A stretch of 64,000 nt of DNA from Bacteroidales bacterium. GTDB lineage: Bacteria > Bacteroidota > Bacteroidia > Bacteroidales > UBA932. This document shows, one piece after another, positions 1-8,230 of this stretch (the stretch's first letter is position 1; each line of letters starts with the position of its first letter). Made by a program: the position numbers and the translations under genes. Where the stretch lies: NCBI GenBank assembly GCA_017453565.1, contig JAFTEQ010000036.1, positions 1-64,000 of the forward strand. The letters are read 5' to 3'. The notes beneath the pieces are model-generated. The model searched no databases. It was not told the DNA's origin and worked only from the letters and a program-made list of their open reading frames with translations.

Positions 1-124
1 AGGATGGAAAACAGACGCAAAATCCGGGCGATGGAGCCCTGACTCAGCGTCAAAACGATATAAAACGACGAGTTCGATGCGGCAGCAAGAAGGGAAAGTC
101 ACCGCTCAACTCAAATTGAAAACA
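1..124. other. left-edge sequence without a supported gene
   Basis: The first 42 bases read in frame 1 as the last 13 codons of a possible gene ending at a TGA at 40-42, but this is too short to identify. The remaining bases up to the zinc-ribbon gene on the minus strand show no coding signal or clear hairpin. A gene entering from the left edge cannot be excluded. Confidence 0.3.
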
Positions 125-346
125 TTAAACGACAATCCCTACGTAGAAGAGAATCATGGCCAGGAGCATGAGCCTCTGGCGCTTTTGTTCCCGGCTTGTC
201 GCGCGGCGTTCCCACCGTTTCCGGACCCTGTACGAATGTCTGCATTTCCGGGAACAGAAAAACCGTTTCTTTCTGCTGAATATGCCTAAGGAATAGGCCT
301 TGTCGCTCTCCTTGATCTCCTGTCCGCACCAATAACACCGTTGCAT
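125..346 (-). CDS. small zinc-ribbon protein with one C-terminal membrane segment
   Basis: The product is 73 aa. The N-terminus has a C-x2-C pair (Cys4, Cys7) and a second C-x3-C pair (Cys31, Cys35), which suggests a treble-clef or zinc-ribbon metal site. A highly basic stretch (about residues 36-56) follows, then a hydrophobic segment from about 58 to the end that could be a membrane anchor. The reading frame stays open upstream to 571, but that part lies inside a structured RNA element, so I chose the ATG at 346 where the cysteine motif begins. No promoter is visible between the element's T run and this start, so expression would need readthrough of the element. The family is not recognised. 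The cysteine pattern and the placement support a real gene; the function is unknown. Confidence 0.6.
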   Translation of the reverse strand: MQRCYWCGQEIKESDKAYSLGIFSRKKRFFCSRKCRHSYRVRKRWERRATSREQKRQRLMLLAMILFYVGIVV

Positions 347-390
347 AGTCTGTTCTTTTGTCCGGCGGCTCCCAACCCGGGAATGAAAAC

Positions 391-602
391 AAAAAAAGTG
401 TGGAGCCATCTCGCTTCTCTCACAGAACGTTCTGGACAAACGCAAGCAAGAAGGAACAATCGTACTCCACACCCGGCCGGGAAAGATCCCGGTCGTCTCG
501 GAGTGCTTCGCGATTGACCTTTGCTTGTTTAGAAAATTGTCCAGATTCTCTGTGAGGTCAACGAAAAACACTTTCGTTGTGTATGTCTGCCGGATGGTCC
601 GG
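391..602 (-). ncRNA. structured RNA element, copy 1 (leader or sRNA)
   Basis: This is a transcription unit on the minus strand. It starts after the -7 box at 609-616 and ends in a long hairpin closed by GTGTGGAG/CTCCACAC (398-405 with 465-472) followed by seven Ts (391-397). Inside, going 5' to 3', are a GCCGGA/TCCGGC hairpin, a stem-loop at 559-579 with loop GTGTT, a variable middle, and the terminal hairpin containing the conserved segment GGTGTGGAGTACGATTGTT. The same order and blocks recur at 28834-29085, with compensatory changes in the second stem. The zinc-ribbon gene starts 45 nt beyond the T run. It could be a 5' leader that attenuates that gene, or an independent small RNA with its own terminator. 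I do not recognise a named RNA family. Confidence 0.7.
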
Positions 603-608
603 CTGATG

Positions 609-616
609 CAAAGATA
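609..616 (-). promoter_or_regulatory. -7 box (TATCTTTG) of RNA element copy 1
   Basis: A perfect TAnnTTTG box on the minus strand lies immediately after the stop codon of the secreted hypothetical gene. It is followed by the first hairpin of the RNA element. Confidence 0.7.
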
Positions 617-623
617 GGAATAA

Positions 624-1367
624 TTATTTGTTTTTCAGCCGGGCGCGGTCGCGCTGGTTGAAATCGGGCTCCTCGCCGGAACGGATGCGCTCCTTTTTGA
701 AATAGTGCAGACGGTGGTCGTCCGTGGCGATGAGCATCTTGTAGCAATGGGTCCCGCGGCCGCCGGCGGCGGGGCTGATGATGAGCCCGGCCAGGACGCC
801 GGGCGTGGAAGCGGCGAAGGCCCGGTCGGCCTCGTCGGAATCGAGCAGCACCTTGCGGCCGGAGGGAATGCGTTCGGCCGTGATGCCTACGTAGGCGGCC
901 TTGTCCGAGAGTATGGCTTTTTCCATGTAATTCTGGATGATGTCCACGAAAGCGGACATGTAGACCAGCCCCCGTCCCGAAGCGAGACCGGCGGACGACA
1001 CGGGCAGCGAGATCACGTCGAAGCGTTCCTTGAGCGGGTCAAGGTCTTCCTTGGGGCCGCCCTTGGTGAGGATGAGATAGGCGAAGTCGCTGTCGGTGGC
1101 CAGGCGCAGGAAATAGTAGAGGGTCTTGTCCTTGAGGGCCTCGTAGTCGGCTACGCTGCAGAATTCGTAGGGGGAGATGCGCCATCGGCTCGCCACCTCT
1201 TCCCGGAGCGTGGCGTCGAGCAGGGGATTGCCGCTCAGCACCACCTTCGTGGTCTTGGTCTGGAAATCTGCGATGCGCGCTTTTTTGGTATAGATTTTGG
1301 CCTGTCCCCAGCCCGTGGCGGAGAACAGGAGCATCAGCAAAACGAGGAAATATTTTTTCATTTGCAT
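624..1367 (-). CDS. secreted hypothetical protein
   Basis: The product is 247 aa with an N-terminal signal peptide (Lys-Lys, a hydrophobic run, then Ala/Gly-Trp-Gly-Gln at about 16-22), so it is probably periplasmic or secreted. No lipobox is present. The mature part carries runs such as LSGNPLLDATLREEV and RWRISPYEFC, but I cannot assign a domain. The start could also be the second Met (1361). It is transcribed divergently from dnaX, with its own -7 box at 1379-1386, very close to the start. It ends just before the promoter of RNA element copy 1. The function is unknown. Confidence 0.75.
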   Translation of the reverse strand: MQMKKYFLVLLMLLFSATGWGQAKIYTKKARIADFQTKTTKVVLSGNPLLDATLREEVASRWRISPYEFCSVADYEALKDKTLYYFLRLATDSDFAYLILTKGGPKEDLDPLKERFDVISLPVSSAGLASGRGLVYMSAFVDIIQNYMEKAILSDKAAYVGITAERIPSGRKVLLDSDEADRAFAASTPGVLAGLIISPAAGGRGTHCYKMLIATDDHRLHYFKKERIRSGEEPDFNQRDRARLKNK

Positions 1368-1378
1368 GAACTTGCTCG

Positions 1379-1386
1379 CAAAGTTA
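1379..1386 (-). promoter_or_regulatory. -7 box (TAACTTTG) for the secreted hypothetical gene
   Basis: A TAnnTTTG match on the minus strand lies 11 bases upstream of the start codon at 1367. It is part of a back-to-back promoter pair with the dnaX box. Confidence 0.6.
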
Positions 1387-1399
1387 GGAAATTAATGAT

Positions 1400-1407
1400 T
1401 ATTTTTG
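1400..1407 (+). promoter_or_regulatory. -7 box (TATTTTTG) for dnaX
   Basis: A TAnnTTTG match ends six bases before the dnaX ATG at 1414, so the transcript would start at or next to the start codon. Confidence 0.5.
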
Positions 1408-1413
1408 TGAGTT

Positions 1414-3135
1414 ATGTCACAGTATATCGTATCGGCCCGTAAGTACCGTCCCGACTCTTTCGAGTCGCTCATCGGTCAGGACAACATTGCGCAGACCCTC
1501 AAGAACTCGATTCTTCGCGGGCAGCTGGCGCATGCCTACCTGTTCTGCGGACCCCGGGGCGTGGGCAAGACCAGTACCGCCCGCATTTTCGCCAAGACCA
1601 TCAACTGCGCCAACCCGTCGGAGCAGATGGAGCCCTGCGGCGCGTGCGAATCGTGCCAGTCCTTCCAGGAGGGCCGTTCCTACTGTATCCATGAACTCGA
1701 CGCCGCTTCCAACAACGGTGTGGACGACATCAAGCTGCTCATGGAGCAGGTGCAGATCCCGCCCCAGGTGGGGCGCTACAGCGTCTACATCATCGACGAG
1801 GTGCACATGCTCACCCAGTCGGCCTTCAACGCCTTCCTCAAAACCCTTGAGGAACCGCCGGCACACGCCATCTTCATTCTCTGCACCACGGAGAAGCACA
1901 AGGTGCTCCCCACCATCCTGTCGCGTTGCCAGACCTACGATTTCAATCGCATCGGGGTCTCGGATATCGTGCGCAACCTTCGTGCCATCGCGGCCAAGGA
2001 AGGGGTGAAGATCGACGACGAATCGCTGCATATCATTGCCCGTAAGGCCGATGGCGCCATGCGCGACGCGCTCACCATTTTCGACCAGACCGTGGCTTTC
2101 TGCGGCGGGGACATCCACCGCGACGCGGTAATCCGCAACCTGGGCGTGCTGGATTCCGAGTATGGCTTCCGCCTGGTGGACGCGTTCCTCTCGGGCGATT
2201 ACGCTTCGGTCCTGCTGACTTTCGATGAGATCCTTGCAGCGGGCTTCAACGCCCTTCATTTCATCGCCTCGCTCTCCGGTCACCTGCGCGACCTGCTGGT
2301 GAGCCGTACGGGCGGGCTGGAGGCCCTGTTGGAGACGCCTGAATCGCTGCGCGAGCGTTACCGCGCCCAGGCGGAGCGTTGCAGCGTGAAGTTCCTCTAC
2401 GACGCGTTGGGCATCACGACCGCCTGCGAAGCCGGTTATAAGATGAGTTCGAACCAGCGTCTGCACATTGAATATGCGCTCATGCGGCTCTGCTTCCTGC
2501 AGGCGGCTCCTGCCACCGCCGCCGCGCCGGCCGCTCCCGCGCCGAAGCCCGAGCCGAAAGCCGTCAAGCCCGCGCCGGAACCTGGACCCGAGGTCCCTGC
2601 CCCCAAGGCGGAAGCCCCGGCCCGGGTACGCAAACGCACGAGCGCATCGGCCCTGTCGCTTTCGGAACTGATGGCGGCTGATACACCCGCCGCCGACGCT
2701 CCCGAAACCGCTGCTGCGGATAGTGGCGCCGACCTCCCGTCGGAAGAGCTGCTGCGTGAGCGTTGGGGCGCCTTCGTGTCCGATTATGCCTCGGAGCGTC
2801 TTTCGGGCAACCCCGGCCAGTCGTCGCGGCTTGTGAATGCATTGGCGCCGGCTCCGCTCAGTTTCTCAAAAGGCGAAGACGACCGCCTGTGCGTCAGCTT
2901 CGAGGTGGTCAACGAGGCCCAGCGTCGTTGGATAGAAAGCAACCTGCGCGAGATGGAGCGCCACTACAACCGTTTCTTCTCGAGTTCGCGCCTGCACCTG
3001 GCCGTGTCGGTGCGTCCCGAAACCCCTGAAGACAGCAACCGGGTCTACCCGCCCGAAGAGAAGGCACGCGACCTGATGGAACGCAATCCGGAACTGCGCA
3101 CCTTTGTGAAAGACCTCGGACTCGACACCAAATAG
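1414..3135 (+). CDS. dnaX: DNA polymerase III subunit gamma/tau
   Basis: This is the clamp-loader ATPase subunit of the replicative polymerase holoenzyme (573 aa). The AAA+ core shows a Walker A GPRGVGKT at 46-53, the DnaX zinc module with Cys65, Cys75, Cys78 and Cys81, Walker B DEVH at 128-131, and the LSRC sensor region. A long Ala/Pro/Lys-rich linker (about 370-430) leads to a C-terminal tau-like domain. There is no obvious internal slippage signal, so production of a short gamma form cannot be claimed. It heads a tight co-directional run with lptB (8-nt gap) and the following genes. Confidence 0.97.
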   Translation: MSQYIVSARKYRPDSFESLIGQDNIAQTLKNSILRGQLAHAYLFCGPRGVGKTSTARIFAKTINCANPSEQMEPCGACESCQSFQEGRSYCIHELDAASNNGVDDIKLLMEQVQIPPQVGRYSVYIIDEVHMLTQSAFNAFLKTLEEPPAHAIFILCTTEKHKVLPTILSRCQTYDFNRIGVSDIVRNLRAIAAKEGVKIDDESLHIIARKADGAMRDALTIFDQTVAFCGGDIHRDAVIRNLGVLDSEYGFRLVDAFLSGDYASVLLTFDEILAAGFNALHFIASLSGHLRDLLVSRTGGLEALLETPESLRERYRAQAERCSVKFLYDALGITTACEAGYKMSSNQRLHIEYALMRLCFLQAAPATAAAPAAPAPKPEPKAVKPAPEPGPEVPAPKAEAPARVRKRTSASALSLSELMAADTPAADAPETAAADSGADLPSEELLRERWGAFVSDYASERLSGNPGQSSRLVNALAPAPLSFSKGEDDRLCVSFEVVNEAQRRWIESNLREMERHYNRFFSSSRLHLAVSVRPETPEDSNRVYPPEEKARDLMERNPELRTFVKDLGLDTK

Positions 3136-3143
3136 CCGCGCCT

Positions 3144-3929
3144 ATGAAACTGCACTGCGAAAACCTTGTGAAGAAATACGGCATCCGCACCGTGGTGAAA
3201 GGGGTGTCGATGGAGGTGAACCAGGGAGAGATCGTGGGTTTCCTGGGGCCGAACGGCGCCGGAAAGACCACCAGCTTCTACATGATTACCGGGCAGATCG
3301 TCCCCAACGAGGGACGTGTGTTCCTCGACGACGAGGAGATTACCAAACTGCCCATGTACAAACGGGCGCAGAAGGGCATCGGCTATCTGCCGCAGGACGC
3401 TTCTGTGTTCCGCAAGATGTCGGTCGAGGACAACATCGTCTCGGTGATGGAGATGTCGGGCATGCCGAAGGCCGAGCGCGAGGAGCGGCTGAATTCGCTC
3501 ATCGACGAGTTCAACCTCTCCAAGGTGCGCAAGAGCCTGGGGATCCAGCTTTCGGGCGGAGAACGGCGCCGCTGCGAGATTGCACGGGCGCTGGCCATCG
3601 ATCCCAAGTTCATCCTGCTCGACGAGCCTTTCGCCGGGGTGGACCCCATTGCCGTTGAGGATATCCAGTATATCATCGCCAAACTCAAATACAAGAACAT
3701 CGGCGTCATCATCACCGACCACAACGTGGGCGAAACCCTGGCCATCACCGACCGGGCCTACCTGCTTTACGAGGGAACCATCCTGCAGCAGGGTACGCCC
3801 GCCGCGCTGGCGGCCGACGACGACGTACGGACCAAATATCTGGGCAGCGGGTTCGTGCTCAAGCGTTCCGTTTCGGTGGAACGTGCCCAGCGCGAATACG
3901 AGGCGCAGCGCAGCGCACAGGGATTATGA
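3144..3929 (+). CDS. lptB: LPS export ABC transporter ATP-binding protein
   Basis: This is the ATPase of the Lpt machine that moves lipopolysaccharide from the inner to the outer membrane (261 aa). It has Walker A GPNGAGKT at 35-42, a Q-loop at Gln84, signature LSGGE at 136-140 and Walker B FILLDE at 156-161, in the order and spacing of the LptB family. The permease subunits LptF/G are not in the window, as is common. Its stop codon overlaps the ATG of the response regulator (ATGA), implying translational coupling. Confidence 0.95.
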   Translation: MKLHCENLVKKYGIRTVVKGVSMEVNQGEIVGFLGPNGAGKTTSFYMITGQIVPNEGRVFLDDEEITKLPMYKRAQKGIGYLPQDASVFRKMSVEDNIVSVMEMSGMPKAEREERLNSLIDEFNLSKVRKSLGIQLSGGERRRCEIARALAIDPKFILLDEPFAGVDPIAVEDIQYIIAKLKYKNIGVIITDHNVGETLAITDRAYLLYEGTILQQGTPAALAADDDVRTKYLGSGFVLKRSVSVERAQREYEAQRSAQGL

Positions 3930-5071
3930 AGATACTGGTAGTAGACGACGAGCGCTCCATCCGCAATTCGCTGGGGGAGATCCTCACGGATGAGGGCTAT
4001 TCGGTAGACAAGGCCGAAGACGGCGCCGCGGCCGTGGAGATGCTGGGTCGCGAACGCTACGACGTGGTGTTCTGCGATATCAAGATGCCCGGCAAGGACG
4101 GACAGGAGGTGCTCGATTTCGCCATTTCGGAGGGCCTCGACGCCGCCATGGTCATAATTTCCGGCCACGGCGACATCGATACGGCCGTGGAGTGCATCAC
4201 GACGGGCGCTTTCGATTTCATCCAAAAGCCGCGCGACCTGAACCGCATCCTCATCACGGTGCGCAACGCCGCCGAGCGGGGCCGCCTGGTGAAAGACAAC
4301 CGGGTGCTCAAGAAAAAGGTGTACGGCCAGCAGATGGTGGGCTCCTCGGCTCCGCTCCAGCACGTCCGCGCCATCATCGACAAGGTGGCGCCCACCGACG
4401 CCCGCGTGCTCATTACGGGCGCCAACGGTACCGGAAAGGAACTCGTGGCCCGCAGCATCCACGCGCAGAGCGCCCGCAGCGCCATGCCCTACATCGAAGT
4501 GAACTGCGCGGCCATTCCGTCGGAACTCATTGAGAGTGAGCTTTTCGGACACGAAAAAGGCTCGTTCACCTCGGCCATCAAACAGCACAAGGGTAAGTTC
4601 GAGCAGGCCGACGGGGGAACCCTCTTCCTCGACGAGATCGGTGACATGTCGCTGGCCGCCCAGGCCAAGGTGCTGCGCGTGCTGCAGGAGAAGAAACTTT
4701 CACGCGTGGGCTCCGACAAGGATATTCAGGTAGACGTGCGCGTGATTGCGGCCACCAACAAGGACCTCCGGAAGGAGATCGCCGAGGGGCGCTTCCGCGA
4801 AGACCTCTACCACCGCCTGAGCGTCATCGTGATCCAGGTACCCTCGCTCGACGAGCGCACTGGCGACATTCCTGCCTTGGTCGATTACTTCTCGGCCCAG
4901 GTCTGCGCCGAGAGCGGCCGGAGCACGGTTCCTTTCTCGCCCGAGGCCGTGGCGCTGCTGCAGAAACGGCACTGGCCGGGCAACATCCGCGAACTGCGCA
5001 ACGTGGTGGAACGCCTGCTCATCCTGGGCGGCAACCCCGTGAGCGCGAAGGACGTGGAAGAATTCGTATAA
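3926..5071 (+). CDS. sigma-54-type response regulator lacking HTH and with altered GAFTGA loop
   Basis: 381 aa. The N-terminal receiver domain has the acidic pocket Asp7/Asp8, phospho-acceptor Asp51 and the conserved Lys101. The AAA+ domain has Walker A GANGTGKE at 165-172 and Walker [10 protein letters not shown] at 232-240. Two things are unusual. The sigma-54 contact loop GAFTGA reads GSFTSA (212-217). The protein also stops at VEEFV, just after the AAA+ lid, with no Fis-type DNA-binding helix-turn-helix; cmk follows after 11 bases, so no HTH exon is displaced. The NtrY-like kinase at 8227 is a plausible partner. It may work without sigma-54 or without DNA binding; the receiver and ATPase calls are firm. 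Confidence 0.9.
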   Translation: MKILVVDDERSIRNSLGEILTDEGYSVDKAEDGAAAVEMLGRERYDVVFCDIKMPGKDGQEVLDFAISEGLDAAMVIISGHGDIDTAVECITTGAFDFIQKPRDLNRILITVRNAAERGRLVKDNRVLKKKVYGQQMVGSSAPLQHVRAIIDKVAPTDARVLITGANGTGKELVARSIHAQSARSAMPYIEVNCAAIPSELIESELFGHEKGSFTSAIKQHKGKFEQADGGTLFLDEIGDMSLAAQAKVLRVLQEKKLSRVGSDKDIQVDVRVIAATNKDLRKEIAEGRFREDLYHRLSVIVIQVPSLDERTGDIPALVDYFSAQVCAESGRSTVPFSPEAVALLQKRHWPGNIRELRNVVERLLILGGNPVSAKDVEEFV

Positions 5072-5082
5072 ATAGCTGTATC

Positions 5083-5781
5083 ATGCAGGTCCCCGATATC
5101 ATCATTGCCGTTGACGGCTATTCCTCTACGGGCAAAAGCACCTTTGCCAAGTTGATCGCCTCTTCGTTCGGCTTCCTCTATCTTGATTCCGGCGCGCTCT
5201 ACCGGGGCGTGACGCTCTTCGCTCTGGAGCGGGGCCTCATCTCCGCCGCGGGCGTGGACGAGGCGGGACTGCGCTCCGCCCTTCCCGGCCTGGAACTCCA
5301 TTTCGAACGGGATGAAAAGGGGACGCGCCTGTTCTGCGGGCCGCGCTGCATCGAAGGGGAGATCCGTACCATGGAAGTGTCCTCGTATGTGAGTCCCGTT
5401 TCGGCCCTGCCCTTCGTGCGCAGCTGGGTGGACGAGCACCTGCATGCCTTCAGCGAGAGCGGGCGTGTGGTGATGGACGGGCGCGACATCGGCACCACCG
5501 TCTTCCCCCAGGCCGAGGTAAAACTGTTCATGACGGCCCGGAGCGAAGTGCGGGCCCGCCGGCGTTACGACGAACTCGTCCTGAAGGGGGAGAACCCCGA
5601 TTTTGAAGAGGTGCTCCACAACCTCGAAGAACGTGACCGCATCGACTCCAGCAGGGCTGTTTCGCCCCTGCGCCGTGCCGCCGACGCCTTCGTGCTCGAC
5701 AATTCCGAAATGTCGCTGGAGGAAGAACTCATCTGGCTCCAGGGACTGTTGCAGGGGAAATTCGGCATTCTGGAAGCATGA
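5083..5781 (+). CDS. cmk: cytidylate kinase
   Basis: 232 aa. It phosphorylates CMP/dCMP to the diphosphate in pyrimidine nucleotide metabolism. The P-loop DGYSSTGKST is at 11-20, the MDGRDIGT segment lies near the middle, and the lid region is rich in Arg (SEVRARRRYDEL). The start ATG is placed 16 residues before the Gly-Lys-Ser triad as in the family. The last codons overlap the ispH start by ATGA. Confidence 0.95.
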   Translation: MQVPDIIIAVDGYSSTGKSTFAKLIASSFGFLYLDSGALYRGVTLFALERGLISAAGVDEAGLRSALPGLELHFERDEKGTRLFCGPRCIEGEIRTMEVSSYVSPVSALPFVRSWVDEHLHAFSESGRVVMDGRDIGTTVFPQAEVKLFMTARSEVRARRRYDELVLKGENPDFEEVLHNLEERDRIDSSRAVSPLRRAADAFVLDNSEMSLEEELIWLQGLLQGKFGILEA

Positions 5782-6680
5782 CGGTTGAGTTAGATCCCCA
5801 TTCCGGTTTTTGCGGCGGCGTGATCCGCGCCATCGGCCGGGCGGAGCGTTTTCTGGACGCCCACCCGGGCGGCTGCCTGTATTCGCTGGGCGAGGTGGTG
5901 CACAACGAGGCCGAGCTCCGACGTCTGGGAGCGCGGGGCCTGGTGACCCTGTCGTCCGAAGACCTGGAGCAGATGGCCGCCCCCGCAACGGGGGAGACGT
6001 TGCTCATCCGCGCCCATGGAGAGCCGCCGGGCACCTATGCGCTGGCCCGGAAGCAGGGTTTCGAGGTGATTGACTGCACCTGCCCCGTGGTGCTGGAGAT
6101 TCAGAAAAACATCCGCGAAGCTTATGTACGCCTGCAGCAGGGACCCGATGCGGGGCGTCTGCTCATCTTTGGTAAGATCGGCCACGCCGAGGTGCTGGGG
6201 CTGGTGGGACAGGTGGACGGTGACGCCCTGGTGGTGGAAGATTGTGCCCAGGCCGAGGCCCTGTTCGCAAACGGCACGCTGCAGTCTGATACCCGCCTGG
6301 AACTCTTCTCCCAGACAACCATGAGCCCCGACGCCTATGAACAGTTGATCGCGCTGGTGTCGGCGCACATGACCGATCCGCAGCGCCTGACCGTGCACCG
6401 CACCATCTGTTCACAGGTGGCTTCCCGCCACCGCGAACTCTCCGAATTCGCCCTTCAGCACGACGTGGTGGTGTTCGTTTCGGGCCGTGAAAGCTCGAAC
6501 GGACGTGTGCTCTGCGCCCTCTGCAAGGCGGTGAACATCCGAACCCACCACATTTCCGCACCCGATGAACTTCAGCGGATATGGTTTCACGCCGACGACC
6601 GGGTGGGCGTGTGCGGCGCTACGTCCACGCCGCTCTGGCTGCTGGAGGAGGTGGCCGCCCGCATAAAAGATTTGCAATAA
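5778..6680 (+). CDS. ispH: 4-hydroxy-3-methylbut-2-enyl diphosphate reductase
   Basis: 300 aa. This is the last enzyme of the MEP isoprenoid pathway, an iron-sulfur protein making IPP and DMAPP from HMBPP. Three cluster cysteines are recognisable: Cys12 in GFCGGV, Cys102 in CTCPVV and Cys211 in TICSQV. The N-terminal GFCGGV hallmark directly after the start supports the chosen ATG. It is coupled to cmk by a 4-base overlap. Confidence 0.95.
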   Translation: MTVELDPHSGFCGGVIRAIGRAERFLDAHPGGCLYSLGEVVHNEAELRRLGARGLVTLSSEDLEQMAAPATGETLLIRAHGEPPGTYALARKQGFEVIDCTCPVVLEIQKNIREAYVRLQQGPDAGRLLIFGKIGHAEVLGLVGQVDGDALVVEDCAQAEALFANGTLQSDTRLELFSQTTMSPDAYEQLIALVSAHMTDPQRLTVHRTICSQVASRHRELSEFALQHDVVVFVSGRESSNGRVLCALCKAVNIRTHHISAPDELQRIWFHADDRVGVCGATSTPLWLLEEVAARIKDLQ

Positions 6681-6694
6681 TCGGCGCCTTTGTC

Positions 6695-6702
6695 TAAATT
6701 TG
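6695..6702 (+). promoter_or_regulatory. promoter of efp (TAAATTTG with TTTG upstream)
   Basis: The -7 box TAAATTTG lies 20 bases after a TTTG element at 6671-6674, which matches the Bacteroidetes promoter layout. The efp start follows at 6732. Confidence 0.65.
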
Positions 6703-6731
6703 CGCTCCGAGAGAATAATAATCAATCCTAT

Positions 6732-7295
6732 ATGGCAACTACTGCAGATTTTAAAAACGGTCTTTACCTGAACTACAACGGCAAACCCTGCAAGATTGAA
6801 TGGTTCCAGCACGTGAAGCCGGGCAAGGGCCCCGCTTTCGTGAAGACCAAACTCCGCAACCTCGAGAACGGCCGCATCCTGGAGAACACATTCACGGCGG
6901 GCGCCAAGATCGAGACCATCAACGTGGAGCGCCGTCCCTATCAGTTCCTTTACGGTGACGAGGACGGATTCAATTTCATGCACGAGGAGACCTACGAACA
7001 GATCCACCTGCCGCACGACGTGGTGGAGAACGCCGACCTCATGAAGGAGGGACAGCATGTGGAAATGATGTTCGTGGTGGACGAGGAAAGGTGCCTCACC
7101 TGCGAGCTGCCCACCTACGTGACCCTCGAAGTCACTTATGCCGAGCCGGCCGTGAAGGGTAATACCGCTTCCACCAGCGCCCTCAAGGAAGTTACCCTCG
7201 AGACGGGCGCCAAGATCATGGTGCCGCTCTTCATCAACCAGGGCGACGTCATCACGGTGAACACCACCGACCGTTCCTACGGTCAGCGTGTCTAG
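6732..7295 (+). CDS. efp: translation elongation factor P
   Basis: 187 aa. It binds between the P and E sites of the ribosome and relieves stalling at polyproline stretches. The KOW-like N-terminal domain carries the PGKG loop with Lys32 at the tip, the position modified in many bacteria. Two OB domains follow, ending in the typical DRSYGQRV-like tail. The frame is open upstream to 6690, but the ATG at 6732 gives the canonical EF-P N-terminus and lies behind a good promoter. It converges with the DUF4783 gene, three bases apart. Confidence 0.96.
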   Translation: MATTADFKNGLYLNYNGKPCKIEWFQHVKPGKGPAFVKTKLRNLENGRILENTFTAGAKIETINVERRPYQFLYGDEDGFNFMHEETYEQIHLPHDVVENADLMKEGQHVEMMFVVDEERCLTCELPTYVTLEVTYAEPAVKGNTASTSALKEVTLETGAKIMVPLFINQGDVITVNTTDRSYGQRV

Positions 7296-7298
7296 GGG

Positions 7299-7706
7299 CT
7301 ACTGAGCCCGCTCTATCTTCATTTGCTGGATGCTGAAGGTCCGGCCTTTCGAACTGACGAACAGGGTCACGAGAAAGGTCTCGCCTCCGGCGTTGAGTTC
7401 CCCGAGCGCATACTTCATGTTGGCGCGGCCGGCGGTGTAGGTTACCTGGAACGAACGGGGGGTGTAGGACTCGAAGAAGCCTTTCAGGATCTGTCGGGCC
7501 TGGCTCCGGCTGGCGTTGCCGCCCTGGGCGATGACCGAGATGTCGAGGTTGTCGGAGAACCAGGCCGAGACGGCGTCGGCGTCGCCCTGCGAGAGGTACT
7601 TGGCGATAGGTACGAAGACGTCGTAGTCGCCCGACTGTGCAAAGGCCCCCTGCAGCGGGAGCAACAGCAGGAGCGGAAAGAGTATTTTCCTGAGAAAGGC
7701 GTGCAT
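7299..7706 (-). CDS. DUF4783 domain-containing secreted protein
   Basis: 135 aa, with an N-terminal signal peptide ending around AFAQ (about residue 24) and a small NTF2-like fold domain typical of the Bacteroidetes DUF4783 family. The function of the family is not known. It lies convergent to efp and divergent from rlmH. Only an imperfect -7 box is visible upstream. Confidence 0.8.
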   Translation of the reverse strand: MHAFLRKILFPLLLLLPLQGAFAQSGDYDVFVPIAKYLSQGDADAVSAWFSDNLDISVIAQGGNASRSQARQILKGFFESYTPRSFQVTYTAGRANMKYALGELNAGGETFLVTLFVSSKGRTFSIQQMKIERAQ

Positions 7707-7743
7707 ACGGCTCCGATTCTTTGCAAATACTGCGCCACATTAT

Positions 7744-7751
7744 TATCTTTG
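7744..7751 (+). promoter_or_regulatory. promoter of rlmH (TATCTTTG with TTTG upstream)
   Basis: The -7 box TATCTTTG is preceded by TTTG at 7720-7723 with 20 bases between them. The start codon follows five bases after the box, so the message is probably leaderless. Confidence 0.7.
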
Positions 7752-7756
7752 CAGTG

Positions 7757-8230
7757 ATGCGCATCACGATGCTCACCGTCGGCAAGACGGACGTTCCCTG
7801 GGTGAAGGAAGGCCTGGACCTGTATGTGTCCCGGCTGGGGCATTACGCGCCTTTCTGCCTGCTGGAACTGCCGGCCCTCAAAAACGTTTCTTCGCTCAGT
7901 GAGAAACAGATCAAGGAAAAGGAGGGGGCGCTGATCCTGGGTGCACTGGCCCCGTCGGACGAACTGGTCCTGCTGGACGAACGGGGGCGCGCGCTGCGTT
8001 CGCTCGACTTCGCGCGGAGCCTGCAGGAGCGGCTTTCCCGGGGCGGACGCGACCTGGTGTTCGCAGTGGGCGGGGCCTACGGTTTCTCGCAGGCGGTGTA
8101 CGACCGCGCCGACGCGCTCCTTTCGCTTTCTCCCATGACTTTTTCGCATCAGATGGTGCGTACGATTTTTGCGGAACAGCTCTACCGGGCTTTTACCATC
8201 CTGAAGGGTGAACCCTATCATCACGAATGA
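7757..8230 (+). CDS. rlmH: 23S rRNA (pseudouridine1915-N3)-methyltransferase
   Basis: 157 aa. This SPOUT-fold enzyme methylates pseudouridine 1915 of 23S rRNA. The N-terminus MRITMLTVGKT, a GGAYGFS-type SAM loop and the C-terminal SPMTFSHQMVRTIFAEQLYRA signature are clear. I placed the start at 7757 rather than the upstream in-frame Met, because the family begins here and the promoter box sits just before. Its stop overlaps the next start (ATGA). Confidence 0.95.
   Translation: MRITMLTVGKTDVPWVKEGLDLYVSRLGHYAPFCLLELPALKNVSSLSEKQIKEKEGALILGALAPSDELVLLDERGRALRSLDFARSLQERLSRGGRDLVFAVGGAYGFSQAVYDRADALLSLSPMTFSHQMVRTIFAEQLYRAFTILKGEPYHHE

Noticed and set aside
347..571. N-terminal extension of the zinc-ribbon protein
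   Set aside because: Same reasoning: it overlaps the RNA element and does not match any conserved protein start.
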